A DNA stretch of 64,000 nt, taken from assembly GCA_017506865.1 (NCBI GenBank), contig JAFCMP010000083.1, positions 186,001 through 250,000 on the forward strand. Reading direction: 5' to 3'. Within the stretch, counting starts at the first letter, position 1; every line of letters begins with the position of its first letter. The translations under genes and the position numbers were made by a program. Origin of the DNA: Tribonema minus. Lineage: Eukaryota; Sar; Xanthophyceae; Tribonematales; Tribonemataceae. Shown here in pieces: positions 33,101 through 44,783 of this stretch. The notes under the pieces are model-generated. The model did no database searches and had not been told where the DNA came from. It was given only the letters and a program-made list of their open reading frames with translations.

Positions 33101-36100
33101 TGTTCTGAAGCAGCAGCGGCGGTGCTGTCGTTGACCGACTGCAGCGCACCGGCTTTTGATGGGGCCAGCAGGGCTCAGGGCCCAGCAAATGGAGCACTGT
33201 GCCCGCAGAATCAGCAATCTGACTACCACCATCATTTTCCGTACTTTGATTGCTGTGTCATATGATGCTCATTGCGTTCTACTAGCGGATTTGTCGAATA
33301 GCAGTTCGGTGTGTGGCCAGAGAGGGCATATGCGAGCGTGCGCAAGGCCGCCACACGGCTGCGCTCCTAACCCTAACCCTAACCCTAACCCTAACCCTAA
33401 CCCTAACCCTAACCCTAACCTAGCCCTAACCCTAACCTAGCCCTGATGTGGCAGGCCTCGCAACTCGCTTCCGGAAGGCGAGCGCATGGCGCGACACCAC
33501 AGCAATTGAGCACTGACCTCTTGGCCAGTGGCGTGATGTGCCTCCAGGCGCTGTCGTGGAACTTGTAGGTGCCGTGCTGTGAGGGGGGAAGGGGGGGGGG
33601 GAGCAAGGGGAGGGGGGTAAGAGGGTGTGAAAAAGGTGGCAGCTGAAGTGTGAGGCGCGCGTCCCGGCTCTCGTAGCGAGACGGCCGCTCTGCATAGTCA
33701 CGTACTGCAACATGTCACTTCTTTTCCGCTCACGAGCATCTGCCACTTGTCTTGTCGCGCGTCTCGGCGGGTTGAAATACACTTGAAGTACTGGAAGGAA
33801 TGCAGTACGGGGGCGCTACCTCTCACCCGGATCTGCCACTTGAGCTTGTTCTGCGTCTCGCCGTTTTAAACTCCGCCATTTTGAACTACTGTACTTCAAG
33901 TATTTGAAGTAGTGTGACACAGCAGAGCACACACTGTCGCTCACCCGGATCTGCCACTTGAGCTTGTCGCGCCTCTCACCGTGTTGAACTACGTCTCACC
34001 GTGTTCAACTACACTTCAAGTACATGAAGTAGCATGACATTGCGCAGCGCTGCCTCTCACCCGGATCTGCCACTTGAGCTTGTCGCGCGTCTCGCCGGAG
34101 AACGGAGGGTAGCCGCACAGCAGCAGGTACGCGATGACGCCGATGCTCCACATGTCGCACGCCGTGGGGAAGTGCGACCCCCCTATCACCTCAGGCGCCA
34201 TGTAGATCTGGCGAGCGCAAGAGAGGGGGCAGCATCGACAGTCAGGGCGCGGGGGGGCGGGGGGGGGGGGGGGAGAGAACCTATGGTGAGGATGCGGCAC
34301 TCGTGTGACGGCGACGGTTGGCTGTGAATCGTTGCGTCGCCAGAGGTAAGCATGCATGCCTACATGTGCTGCTTCAAGTTCTGATATTTTGGTTTAGATG
34401 AGGACCTGAGGGATCGACAGCGGGCCACTTTTGCTTCATGTAATTCGCAACTGATAAGCGCTCATCCCCGCCAACTGCATCGTGCACGTAGCTTTGCAGT
34501 GCGGTGGCGTGCTGTGCAAGTGCGCTTCAAACAGGTCAGCTCGCGTCCAAAAATCCGAGCCTTGATGCTCCAGTGAACTGTAGTGTGTACTTGACAGTGT
34601 ACTCAGAGAAACGCGGATCGACACGACGCGGTACCATTGTGTACGGAGCGGGGACGTTTTGGAAGGATGCTGAGCGCTATCAGCAGCTGCAGCGAACGCG
34701 TAACATGGCAGCAGTGTGCATGTCAAGAGTCGAAAGCGCTCTCGTACCCTCTACAATCGACGCAGCAGCAGCAGCAGCAGCACGACTTCAAGTAGCACTT
34801 CAAGTAGCAGTCCAAGAGTGACTCACCCACGTGCCGACCACGTCGTGCTCCAGCTGAGCCTCCGTGTAGTGGCAGGACAGCCCAAAGCTGCAAGCGGCGA
34901 GCAACGGCAGCACACAGCATCGCTCAGGACCAGTGACTGCCATGCGCTCGCACACAGCACGTGATGGAGCGCAGAGCTCCCAGTCCGACGTCGCGCTACC
35001 CCCGGAAACGCCGCCAAACATGCTGGCGCACCCCTGCTGCACTCGCGCCCTGGGCGCACAGCTGGCCCACGCCGGCCAGTGCGCGACGCGCATGCTAACC
35101 CTTACCCCAATTATGACCGTCCTGATCACCGTGCGCGCTCTGCACGCTCTGCGGACGTCTCTCCTGTACCGCCGTCCGTTGTGCAGCAAGTGTATACGTA
35201 TCAACAAAACAAGGCCGATCTCCATGAGCGCTGACGCAACGAGCTTGGACTCCGCTGACCGGCGAGCAACCCTAACCCTAACCCTAACCCTAACCCTAAC
35301 CTGCGCGCGCCACCTGCTCACTCGACGCTGACTACTGTAGTGCTTGACATGCTGAGCCCTGCTCTGCTTTTGCGGTGCGCTACGATGGTGTGAGCGCACA
35401 CGCTAGCCCTAGTCTGAGCCTAGCCCTAGTTAGAGCACTCACTCGGCAAGCTTGACCTCTGCGCACGGTAATCCTAGCCGAACCCTAGCCCAAGCTAGAG
35501 CACTCACTCGGCAAGCTTGACCTCTGCGCACGCTAATCCTAGCCTAACCCTAGCCCTAGTTAGAACACTCACTCGACGAGCTTGACCTCCGCGTCGGGCC
35601 CGTTGTGCTCGTATACAATGTTGTCCAGCTTCAGGTCGCGGTGCTGAGAACACAAGGGCAGGTCAGGGCGGGACACACACAGCAGTGCTCAGTTAGTACT
35701 CCTCTTGTCAAAGCTCAGCGCTCGCGTGCAGTCCACAAACACAGGCCTATCTGCCGTCGAGCTTCAGGTCGCGATGCTGAGGACACACAGGGCACGGCAA
35801 GACGGGCGCACGTGGCAGTGTTCAGTCAGTGTTCAAGCCAGTGCTCAAAGTCAGTGCTTGAGGCCGCAGTGCTGCGGGTCATTGTGTGCACATGCACTCC
35901 AAGAGTAGGATTAGGGTTAGGGTCAGGCATGCAGACGCGTGCGCACCGGCGGCGACAGCGGGCGCGGCGCGAGCCAGCGGGCGCAGGGCCAGCCGCAACG
36001 GGAGCGCAGCGCAACGACGCGCATGTGAACTCTGACATGGCCCTTGCGCCTTGATCTGTGCGGCAAGAGGGTGCCGTGCTGCGAATTACTCTGTGCCAGC

Positions 36101-39100
36101 GAGCTGAAACATCGGCGTCGCACGAGTCAGCCCAGGGGTGCTCCGGAATGGAGTTGTCTCAAGCACGAGCACAAGAAGAATGCTGCTTCGAGCACAAATT
36201 TCCCTGATGTACCTTCTGTCAGAGCATGCATACCTGCCTTGATCCCAAAATGCTTGCTTGTTCACAATTTGTGCTAAAGATAATTTTGAAAATGCAAAAT
36301 CGCGCTGATGAGCTGTGTTGACGCAGAGAAGACGCCCCCATTGCATTCAGCACTGAAAGCATGTCGCCGCTGGTGTCACCTCTGCGAACCATCCACGCAG
36401 CACGCACAGCGCGCGATGACGGACGCAGGAGACTGGCATCGACAAGGTCTTTACTTATGAGCGCTTGGAGAATGCATTACATGCTGCGATGCTCCCACAG
36501 AGGGTGACAGCGCACAGATGCCTCGAACTGGTGCAAGAAGGAAAAAGCGAGGCAGCACGGCAAGAAAACGCGCAGCAGCCCTCATTCATGGCACACAACT
36601 CTCTCGGCGCTTACCGCGATCCCCCTGTCGTGGCAGTAGCGGATGGCGTTGACGATGTTGCGGACAATATCGGCGGCCTGCAGAGGCACACGACACGCAC
36701 GTCGCAACGTGTGTGAGCTAACCCTAGCGACGTGCAATGCGTGTGAGCTAACCCTAGTCTAAACTAGACCCTGAGCACAAGGCCTTGCCAGGCACGGCAC
36801 GCACGCCGCAAGCCTTGTTAGCTAGCCCTCACCCTGCACCCTGAGCGCGCGGGCTTGCCGGGCAAGGCACGCACGCCACGAGTCGTGTGAGCGAACCCTA
36901 ACCATCAGCAAACCCTGAGTGTGCGTGCTTACTGCTGACATCGTTACAAAGCGCAGTCAAGGCAGTCATGCTACGCCACAGGTCGTGTGAGCTACTGTAT
37001 CCCTAAACCCTGCCCCTAACCCTAAGCAAAGCCTGACCGCATGGGTTTGTCGCCGGAGTGTACGAAGTGCAGTCGAGGCAGTCATGGCACGCCACAGGTC
37101 GTGTGAGCTAACCCTAACCCTAGGCCCTGAGCGCATGAGCTTGCCGCTGGAGCGTCACAGAGCGCAGTCAAGCAGTCATTGGGAACGAATGGCAGGGGAG
37201 TCACGGGCGCAGCAGTGAGCCAAGGTACACGTGGAGGACCACCGTGAGCGGGTATGCACAGAGAAAGGCATTGGGGTCCTGAGCACGCGCATGTTACCGC
37301 GTCTCGCACACTCAGAGTGACCGCATCTCGGAGAGATGGCAGTTGCGGCGTTGATTTGCGGCGCATGCATGCTGGCTCATGGCCGGCTGCATCGCGCAGT
37401 CCACGGAGTATTACGTGCAATCTTCTTCCACATAGCAAGTTCAAGTCGCCGACGTCATGCCGCGCGCGGCGGCGCAACATCATTTGCAAAGCTATACCGA
37501 CAGAAGCGAGGCAGGTGAGGCAACTTCAAGTCACAGTTGAAGATGGCACGCACCGCGCGCTCCGTCTTGAACTTGTAAGACTGCAGCAGGTTGCCGCCTG
37601 TGCACAGGTCCATCACCAAGAACAGGTAGTCGGGGGTGTGGAAGACCTCCTGGAGGCGCACAATGTTGGGGTGGTCTGAAGGGGCACAGCGGGGGGGGGG
37701 GGGGGGGGGGGAAGAGGGGTCAGAGACTGCGCTAGCATCAAATTGGTTAAGCAGTTCATCAGGAAGTCCCCCCCTTTGGCCCTTCCGGCGAAAGGGAGTC
37801 CAAAACTGCCCTAGCATCAAGATAGTCGAGCAGTACACAATGACCCCCCCCCCCCCCATCAAGGAGTTGTCGGTTTGGTGCCCAAGGTGAAGACACGATA
37901 ACTGATAACCACTGCAGCAGTGCTCGATGACTAGAGCAGCGCCCCCGCGCCCGGCGCAGACAATAGGCAGGACAGCTGCAGCATCTGCCGCCGCTGCGCC
38001 TCTGCGCAGGAGTGTGTGCTCGCGCTTGCGCTCATCCGTCGTGGCGGCACTGAGCACTGCTACCGCCCTCAGACTGGCAGCAATCAGAGAGGAGTCAGCC
38101 GCAGGTGGCCACAGGCGCTCGTCTTCCAGCCCTAGCTCGTCTTCCAGTCCTGACCCTGACCCTAGGCTAAAGCAGCGCTCATCTGCTGCAGGTTCGGTCA
38201 GACAGCGCTCGCCAGAAACCGCGCATCACCCGGATCGCGCTGAACGCACGCCTTTGAAACTGCTGTTGCCGCGTGCCGGCGTCGTGGCTGTGACGACGCA
38301 CACGCGTCAGCAGCCCCTCCATCCGAAGGCACCTGTACCTACCTACCTTGTGGTCCAGCTGATAACTGGGCCAATACAAACTGCGTGACCTCCACAGCTC
38401 CGGCCAAGCGCGCGTCTGCATAACTGCCGTTGACCCACGCTGGCGCCGTGGCTGTGGCGGCGCACACGACTCCGCATCCCTCCGTGGGAGCCCATGCCTA
38501 CCTACCAACCAAGTGAGCACTAGTGCACTAAATAGCATAAGTCTACTTGGACGCTCCCCTTGCATGAATGTCAGAGTTGTGCGCACTGCAAACTGTCCGT
38601 GAGCGACACACCTTGTGAGATGGGTGGCGACTCAGCGCAGCGCTACAGCACACGCGTGGCTGATGGCAGCGCGAGCCAGCGCGTTGGGAGAGCGTGAATA
38701 CACAGACAGTGCGCCAGGCCATCGCCCTGGCAGGCTTCTGACTCTCACAAGATGGGCTGTAATTACGATGCGTGCCTCGCTGATGACAGCGCGCCTTGCC
38801 ACATCGCTCAGTAGCCATCTCAGCGCTCCTCGTCTAGGCAGTGCAAGGTTTTTGCTCCGCAGAGCGTGTGTTTTGGAGCATGGTCGCGCTAGTGGCCCTG
38901 CACCCTTGTCGCGCCGCGCCATTCGCTAGCAGTCTGCAAATACTGCCGCATGTCACCCGCCTCCTGCGACCGTACTTCTGCCTCAAGTTGACAACAGCGT
39001 CTCATAGCAGTGAATTGCTGAAGTGTGTGCATTCTTGACGAGGTGCATTACAGGAGGCCTGGCTCACCGAGATTTTTCATGATGTCCACCTCCTTCATGA

Positions 39101-42100
39101 AGAAGTCAAAGCTCTTCTTGTCCCGCACGCGGTCCAGCTCCACTGTTTTCAGCGCAAAGTCCTTGCCTGTCGCCTTGCGCGTCACGATTTGAACTTTGCC
39201 AAACCCTCCCTGCAAAGCAAGTCATGTTGTGAAGAAAGTGCAAACGTGAGTAGCATTCAAAAGGTACTGATGTGCTACAGACATCAAGGCAGGCCGTGCA
39301 TGTCGCCATTTGAAGTTTGACGAGCCTCTCCAGCGGCTCAAGTCCATGGCGCAGCGTTGACCCTACGAAAAGCGGGCAGCGATGGCACGATGGATGTTCA
39401 AGGCTGCTTGTTGTGTGACAGCGCCGCACATTGGCTGACCAGAGCCGGGGTAAGGGATGAACCTCAATTTAACCGTGGTAACTTAACCACGGTAAGGGAC
39501 GAACCCTTGACTCAACCACGTAAGGGATGAACGCTTGACGTAACCACGATGAGGGTATGCTGGCCTCCGATGCCTGATGAAGGCGAAAGATTAGCTGGGA
39601 ATGTGATCACAGCTGGTATGCACCGCACCCGCCGAGACACCCCACGCATGAAGCATCACGCTGCTATCTACTGCCATGCCACCAGCGATCAACACCCGAC
39701 ACACACTCTGCTGCGCTGTCATCATCGCCGCTCAGGACAGGCAAGGACTGAACCACGACGGGCATCGTCGCGCACTAGATGGCATCCGCAGGACCCATCT
39801 GGGCACTCGTGACCTCACAGCGCGCTGCCAGACAGCGTTGCAGCGCCACGGGGCACTCGCTCAGCTGATCCCATCCCAGCACACGTGTAGGTAGCCAGTC
39901 GGCTACAATTGGAGCGTGGTTCTAGCCTGTCCTGCAACTCGCCAAGATTCAGTGGACATTGGAAGCCTGCATAGAAGTATGCGGATCCAAACGCGCATGA
40001 TGCTGCCGCTCTTCACTGCGAATCCCTCCTCGCAACTGCAAGTGTGACGCTGCCAGCCTGATGCTGCAGCAGTGCTCAGTGTTGCGCTGGTAGTGCCAGT
40101 GCCGGAGCCTGCACCAGGTGCTCATCAGAGTCGCCTCGTGCGAGCCACTACACATTGCTTTGTTGTGCCTGAGTCACCACAGTGCTTTGTGTCATAGGGT
40201 GTGGGTGCACCGATTCAGCATTTGTTTGCGCAGCTGGCGCCTAGTTGCATGCCGGTGCAAGTATGTGAGGCTGAGGCCAAACACGGCCTTGATTTACGTG
40301 TAGGCATTCCAAACAGCCATTTTGAGTGCCTGACGGATGCGCCGGATGATTGCACGACCAGAGTTGAAGTGCAATACGCTCTCACTTAAAGTTGCCTAGC
40401 GCTTGTGCAGCCAAGCGAGCTCTTTGACCCTAGGCCTGCGCTGGTCAGCACTGAATATACACCGCCTCATTGCAACAGTGGTTGTGGTGTCCGCAACGAA
40501 GGTGGCACTGCTGTTCTAGTGCTGGAGCTATACCACCACTTACTTCACACTTGTCTTCAACTTGGAAGGACTGCATGTCGTGCTGCACAGGCTGGTAAGG
40601 GAGGGGTATGATACCACAATCACAGTAAACGCAGATGGCACACTTCATGCCGTGCACAGAGCTGCTGGTGTCTGTGCCCTGCGCTTGCGCAAGCGTCAAT
40701 CTTCATAGGCTTTTGTGGTACTTCAACATGTGCTGTCAACTTCTGAACATGTTTGCTGAGGCTCAGCATGCGGCTGAGCACGTGCCACGGTGTTGCACAG
40801 CTCGTGCACTGGCATCATACTGAGCATGCCTTATACTCAGACGTTCAGCAGCGTTGCAGGGAGATATGGTGTCCTCTGCACGGCCTGCCGTTATGACACC
40901 TGTCTCTGACACCTGTAGATTAGCAGGCGCTACAGAGGCCACCACTTGTCGCTACAGCGGTGCCCGCACGTCTCAGTCCGGGGAATACGGGAGCGCAGGG
41001 CCGCTGCTCAATCCGCATGCCAGCGCGCGAGCTGCTTGCGACGGCGCCGCGTGCGTGCTGCGGCGCGCTGCTGAGCCATGACACCTTGGCCGACTGCTGA
41101 CGAACAGCGGTGATGCCGCAGCGCTCAGCTTCATGTACCCCTCCAGGGGGTGCCAACACTTTATTCAGGCAAAGAGGGCATTGCACAGACTGACGCGTCA
41201 CTTCTGCTTGTGCGCACTTGAAGTGGATTCATCTGAGCTTCATCAGCGCCCCTTCCGACGGTGGCTCGAAATCGCAACCAGACAGGAGACCGCGTGCGCG
41301 AGCCTGACCGGCCTCCAACACGGCGCCATTGAAAGGTGTCTACAATTGGGGTGCTGTCCGCCGCGGCGCGGCGCTGATAGCGTGGCGCTTCCGTACGGCA
41401 ACCACCGCAGACGGGCTTGAGCTGAGCAGCTGACGCGCTACAGAATTGCCAAAATTGCTGTCTTGTCTTTGCTCTTTAGGCGTGTGTACATGAGCCGCTG
41501 AGGAAGGCACGATATATGAATCTGACTCAAAACGATGCCGGGTGGCGAGTCATGCTGCAGCACGCGGAGCGCCCCGCACTGCAACACTCCTTGGCCGTCG
41601 TCAGCTCACCTGCTTCTCAACAGCGGTCGCGTGAGGGTGCGCTGGCGCTGGCGCTGCTGCGCCGTCTGATCCAGTCGCAGACTCTCTCATCGCATCCTAT
41701 GGAGCGCACCACCACATTCACACAGCGCTCGCTGCCGATGCTACTGACTCGAGTACAGCGCGCTGCACTGCACTCTTGTACTTTTCGTGACAGAGGGGGT
41801 GATGAAGAGGTAGGTAGGTACATAGACTCACCGAGCCCAGCTGCTTCCCGCCCGCGAGCTCGTACACCTCCTGGATCGCGCGCCGGTGCTCCTCGTGCAC
41901 GAGATTCTGCAGCAGCGTCTGGTTCCGCCGCAGGCTCTCCTTGTCCTCCTGGCTGCCGAACAGCGCCGCGCGCGTCGCGCTGTCCCCCTTGAGCGCCCCC
42001 CCCTTCACCCCCAGCGCCTCCACGTGGCGCCGCGCCTGCTCCTCTGTGAGCCCCGCTTTTACGAGCTCCCTGATGCGCTCCTCGCCACTCGCGCCGCCGC

Positions 42101-42335
42101 CGGCGGCGTGCGCCGTCGCGTCCGCGCCGATGCCCACCGCCGGCGTCTTGATCGCGCCATCCGCTGGGGCCCTCATGGGCGAGTGGGCGCCGCCGCCGTT
42201 GGTCTCGCGGCGGGAGGAGAGGTCGCTGATGGTGTGGTCGGCGGCGGGGGCGGCTTTCTTGGTGTCTGCTTCCTGGTGCTGCAGCTGTGCCTGTGTGGAG
42301 TCCGCAACCACGGGCTTGGAGACGTCGCAACCCAT
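27182..42335 (-). CDS. Calcium-dependent protein kinase B (CDPK), 16 exons, 768 aa
   Basis: Exons 5' to 3': 42335-41832, 39209-39068, 37675-37554, 36677-36615, 35643-35573, 34887-34827, 34207-34061, 33576-33518, 32821-32725, 32027-31884, 31381-31208, 30526-30323, 29426-29330, 28597-28386, 28054-27956, 27292-27182 (TGA). MGCDVSKP at the start fits myristoylation plus palmitoylation. An in-frame upstream ATG at 42503 would add a polyQ leader, but that would bury the acylation signal. Kinase motifs: LGSGGFGKVQ, Lys189 (FALK), HRDLKLDN at 278, DFG at 301 and APE at 325. The CDPK junction [19 protein letters not shown] is followed by EF-hands [12 protein letters not shown] (weak), [12 protein letters not shown] (last position Gly), [12 protein letters not shown] and [12 protein letters not shown]. 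Exon lengths 2-10, 12 and 13 equal those of CDPK-A, showing tandem gene duplication. The EF1-EF2 spacer is shorter (about 34 residues) and carries FRRGS. The last exon uses an AGAG acceptor, and its TGA overlaps a donor-like GTGAGC, so the C-terminus may differ. Confidence 0.92.
29660..30322 (-). repeat. Six-copy donor-side array of CDPK-B exon 12
   Basis: The true exon end is at 30323 (gctcaccttgagctcgtccg on plus). Copies start near 30194, 30017, 29938, 29866, 29766 and 29660. The copy at 30017-30110 is longest and extends into the third EF-hand region with changes such as 'ggcatccacggga'. Other copies retain only 15-50 bases. Most keep the GTGAGC donor. Confidence 0.92.
31819..31854 (-). 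other. C run on plus (G run in the transcript) just after a donor
   Basis: A nearly unbroken C tract about 30 nt downstream of the donor of CDPK-B exon 10 (31884). A matching run is at 61140-61155 after the hydrolase donor at 61180. G runs near 5' splice sites often act as intronic enhancers in other eukaryotes; here that is inference. Confidence 0.5.
33366..33447. repeat. Longest interstitial telomeric tract, (CCCTAA) about 9 plus variants
   Basis: About nine perfect units to 33420, then CCTAGC variants to 33447. It lies inside a CDPK-B intron, about 70 bp beyond the donor of exon 8. It identifies TTAGGG as the probable telomere repeat. Confidence 0.93.
33770..34060 (-). repeat. Donor-side copies of CDPK-B exon 7, each with a palindrome
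   Basis: Three units end in 'ctcacccggatctgccactt': about 33824-33860, 33944-33985 and the true edge at 34056-34090. Each unit has a short inverted repeat of CTTCAAGTA/TACTTGAAG type about 40-60 nt into the intron (33780, 33892, 34012). Paralogue CDPK-A has an equivalent array at the same donor. Confidence 0.9.
35265..35302. repeat. Interstitial telomeric tract
   Basis: About five perfect CCCTAA units in the CDPK-B intron between exons 5 and 6. Confidence 0.9.
35400..35572 (-). repeat. Donor-side copies of CDPK-B exon 5 fused to telomere-like units
   Basis: 'gcactcactcggcaagcttg' copies the true edge 'acactcactcgacgagcttg' at about 35436 and 35500. Units are 63-64 bp and each contains 'cctagcc(t/g)aaccctagccc', so telomere-like sequence was co-duplicated with the exon edge. 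An acceptor-side copy of the same exon lies at 35753-35790. Confidence 0.9.
36690..37160 (-). repeat. Degenerate minisatellite upstream of CDPK-B exon 4
   Basis: About five units of roughly 90-115 bp share 'gtgtgagctaaccct', 'gcacgcacgccgcaag' and 'gagcg..gggcttgcc'. Telomere-like ACCCTA motifs recur in each unit. Confidence 0.75.
39440..39556. repeat. Short tandem repeat with hairpin in CDPK-B intron 1
   Basis: 'aagggatgaac' and 'aaccacg' alternate about four times. 'ccgtggtaacttaaccacgg' gives a 7-bp stem. The rest of this 2.6-kb intron shows nothing recognisable. Confidence 0.65.
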
Positions 42336-44783
42336 CCGCTGCTGCTGCTGCCGCTGCTGCTGCTGTTGCGGGCGCTGCTGCTGCTGCTGCTGCTGCTGGG
42401 CGCTGCCGACAGTGACACGAGTCAAGTCGACGCGGGCAGCGCTCAAGTGAGACGGCAAATACTCAAGCGAAGAAACACTGCTGGGCGAAGCCGACAATGA
42501 CACGAGTCAAGTCGACGCGGACAGCGCTCGATTGAGACGGCAAATACTCGAGCGAAGAAACTTGAGAAAGCGATATCAGCGTACACATGGTTATTTTAGC
42601 ATGACACTTTCAAACCGCTGGATCGCGTGAGTGATCTTGTGACGCCACTCCAGCTGGCCACTTGCACGATGAATGCAGCCTCAGAAGCAGGCGCATGCTG
42701 ATTGAATCCTTCCAAAACATCTGCCTTCAGCTATACTGTTGTAGAGGTGCTGGGTGCCGGTGGGTCCAACATGGTACCAGATGATCGTGTCTCGTCTGCA
42801 ACAAAGATTGGTGAAAGCACGGTCAATGCAGGCAGCAAAGGGTCCCTTCTCGCCGTACTTGGAGTGCGCAGAAGCCCGAGCTGCAGTGTTCATGGTACGT
42901 CTCACACAAGCCTGACAGCGCGCAGTTGCTGCAGCCGCCTAGAGATGTCCTGAAGCAACTCTCGGCCGGTCTTCGTCGCAGCTATACGCCACATTCATGG
43001 GCATTTGCCCATCACAGCACAGCGGCGTCCGCGTTTGCGCAGCCCTGGAATGCGGCAGGTGCATTCTACGCTGCCTCATTATCGAGCGGTCTCCACATCA
43101 GGAAACGGCGCGCCACGCTGCCATGCTTGCCCGAACTCAAAACAAGAGAAAAATTGATCCGCTTCGTCCCGAGCGCCATCATACCTGGCGCCCTGGCAGT
43201 GGCCGGGTGCGGGCACGCCGCGGCCCGTGCTGGTCCCGTGCCCCGTGATCGCGCCGTTCCCTGACTACAGGTCCAACTCTCTGCTTGTTTACAGCAAGAT
43301 GGTCAGCGCGCGAGGGGGCGGCTCCCGATCATAGGGAATCGCGATTGCAGTGAAAATGTCGACATGCACTCAGCGTGTCGAGTTTTTGGTTCCCCATTCC
43401 AAAGCAATCTTTGGTGTAGGCCGGAAGCATGTCCTGATGAGGCATCGCTTCATGAATGCATTCAAGCCCATGAGCTACACAGGGCTAGAACTAATGCATC
43501 GCAACAAAATGTTGCTGCACGATGACATGCCATGACCTAAAAGTTGAGAAGTATTGTGAAGCACATGGCGGGAGATGTGTGACTCATCGCATTGTAACAT
43601 GCTTGGACAAGGCATTGGGATGATGGTGTGTGCTGTCAGGTACTGCAGTAATAAAAGTACTGCAGTCAGAGCGGGCCTAGCAGGGCAACCGCAAATAGAA
43701 CCATTAGCTGATCACAGTTCTCATTAATTAAGTGACTTCTCTGATTGATGCTGTCAAATATTGGAGGTGATCAGTGGCCACAAGTGCGTTCTGCAACTCT
43801 GTGCACTGTAATTCCCTGAGCTGCCAGTCCCCATCCATCTGGCGCCAGACAACATGCTCCCAGGCGTGCAGTGGCGACGCTTGCACGGACCGACAGGTGC
43901 GCGCCTTATCGTGTGCGAGGACACAGCACACCATGACATGCCACAAGGCGGTGCAAAGCAGCAGGCGGCGCCCCAGTTCCGCACAACTGCAGCAGCAGCG
44001 CACGTCGGGAGCCCCGCAGCTGCGCTTGTGCCAATTAGCAACAGGGGGCGCATGCAACACCTGTGCCTGTTGCCCCTCTGCCAGCTTTGGCGCTGCGACC
44101 ATGTGCCAGAATGTGTTCCACCATCGCTTGCTCTCCTTTGCGCCTAGCCATGTGTACCCGCCGGGTCGGGGGTGGCTGGGAGGGCGGCCGCTGAATCCGG
44201 CGGCAGCGGCGGCGATGACCATGCCACCCGCAGCAGCAGCGCAGGGGGACGGGGGACACAGAACAACGTTCGAGCACCTCTCGCACAAGCCGCTGGCAAC
44301 GGCCGCTTCAGCGCTCAGCGCCAATCACGCACTGGGCAGCTGAGCAGTGCGCCTGAGGTTGCAGGGCAAGCGCCAGCAGAAGCAAGCGCTCACCCTCACC
44401 CAAGAGCAGCCATGGCGCCCTAGCGCAGGGCGTGTCTGGCAGCGCGGGGCCCCTGCAGGCATGGGCGGCAGCGGCGCAGCAGCAGCAGCAGCGCCGCAGC
44501 GTTGCGGCAGCAGCATCCTCCTCGCATATCGCCATGCAGTACACCATCTTCAACTGCCGCTGCTCTCGCTTGGCAATCGCACCGCCAGCGCCATCTATGC
44601 GGAGTCCTGCAGCACGCGCAGCAGCACCGCGCCTGCACCTTGACATGCCGTTGCGGTGCACCTTCAGCAGAGCTGCAAGCGGCGGCGGCTGCGCCGCGCT
44701 GGCGTCCCCGTCAGTGGAGCGAGCTGCTCTCCGTGGGCGCACCGCTGCGGCTGCGCTACTGCGACGTGCTGTCAGCCCTGCCG
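42336..44783. other. CDPK-B 5' flank and MFS 3' flank
   Basis: Immediately upstream of the CDPK-B ATG is a CTG/CAG run (42340-42400), then a direct repeat at 42406-42476 and 42491-42561. Nothing convincing is seen in the remainder. Confidence 0.6.
42406..42561 (-). repeat. Direct repeat (two copies, 85-bp offset) in the CDPK-B leader
   Basis: Copies 42406-42476 and 42491-42561 share 'acacgagtcaagtcgacgcg' and 'gagacggcaaatactc' with few changes. The position 70-230 bp before the ATG suggests 5' UTR or promoter. Confidence 0.85.

Noticed and set aside
33366-33447. Chromosome end
   Set aside because: The repeat is internal to a CDPK gene with coding exons on both sides.
36690-37160. Mobile element in the CDPK-B intron
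   Set aside because: It is a degenerate minisatellite without terminal repeats, transposase or target-site duplication; no transposon was recognised anywhere in the window.
41500-42500. Plus-strand Ser/Arg-rich frames opposite CDPK-B exon 1
   Set aside because: Shadow frames of a GC-rich exon; the minus strand carries the kinase N-terminus.
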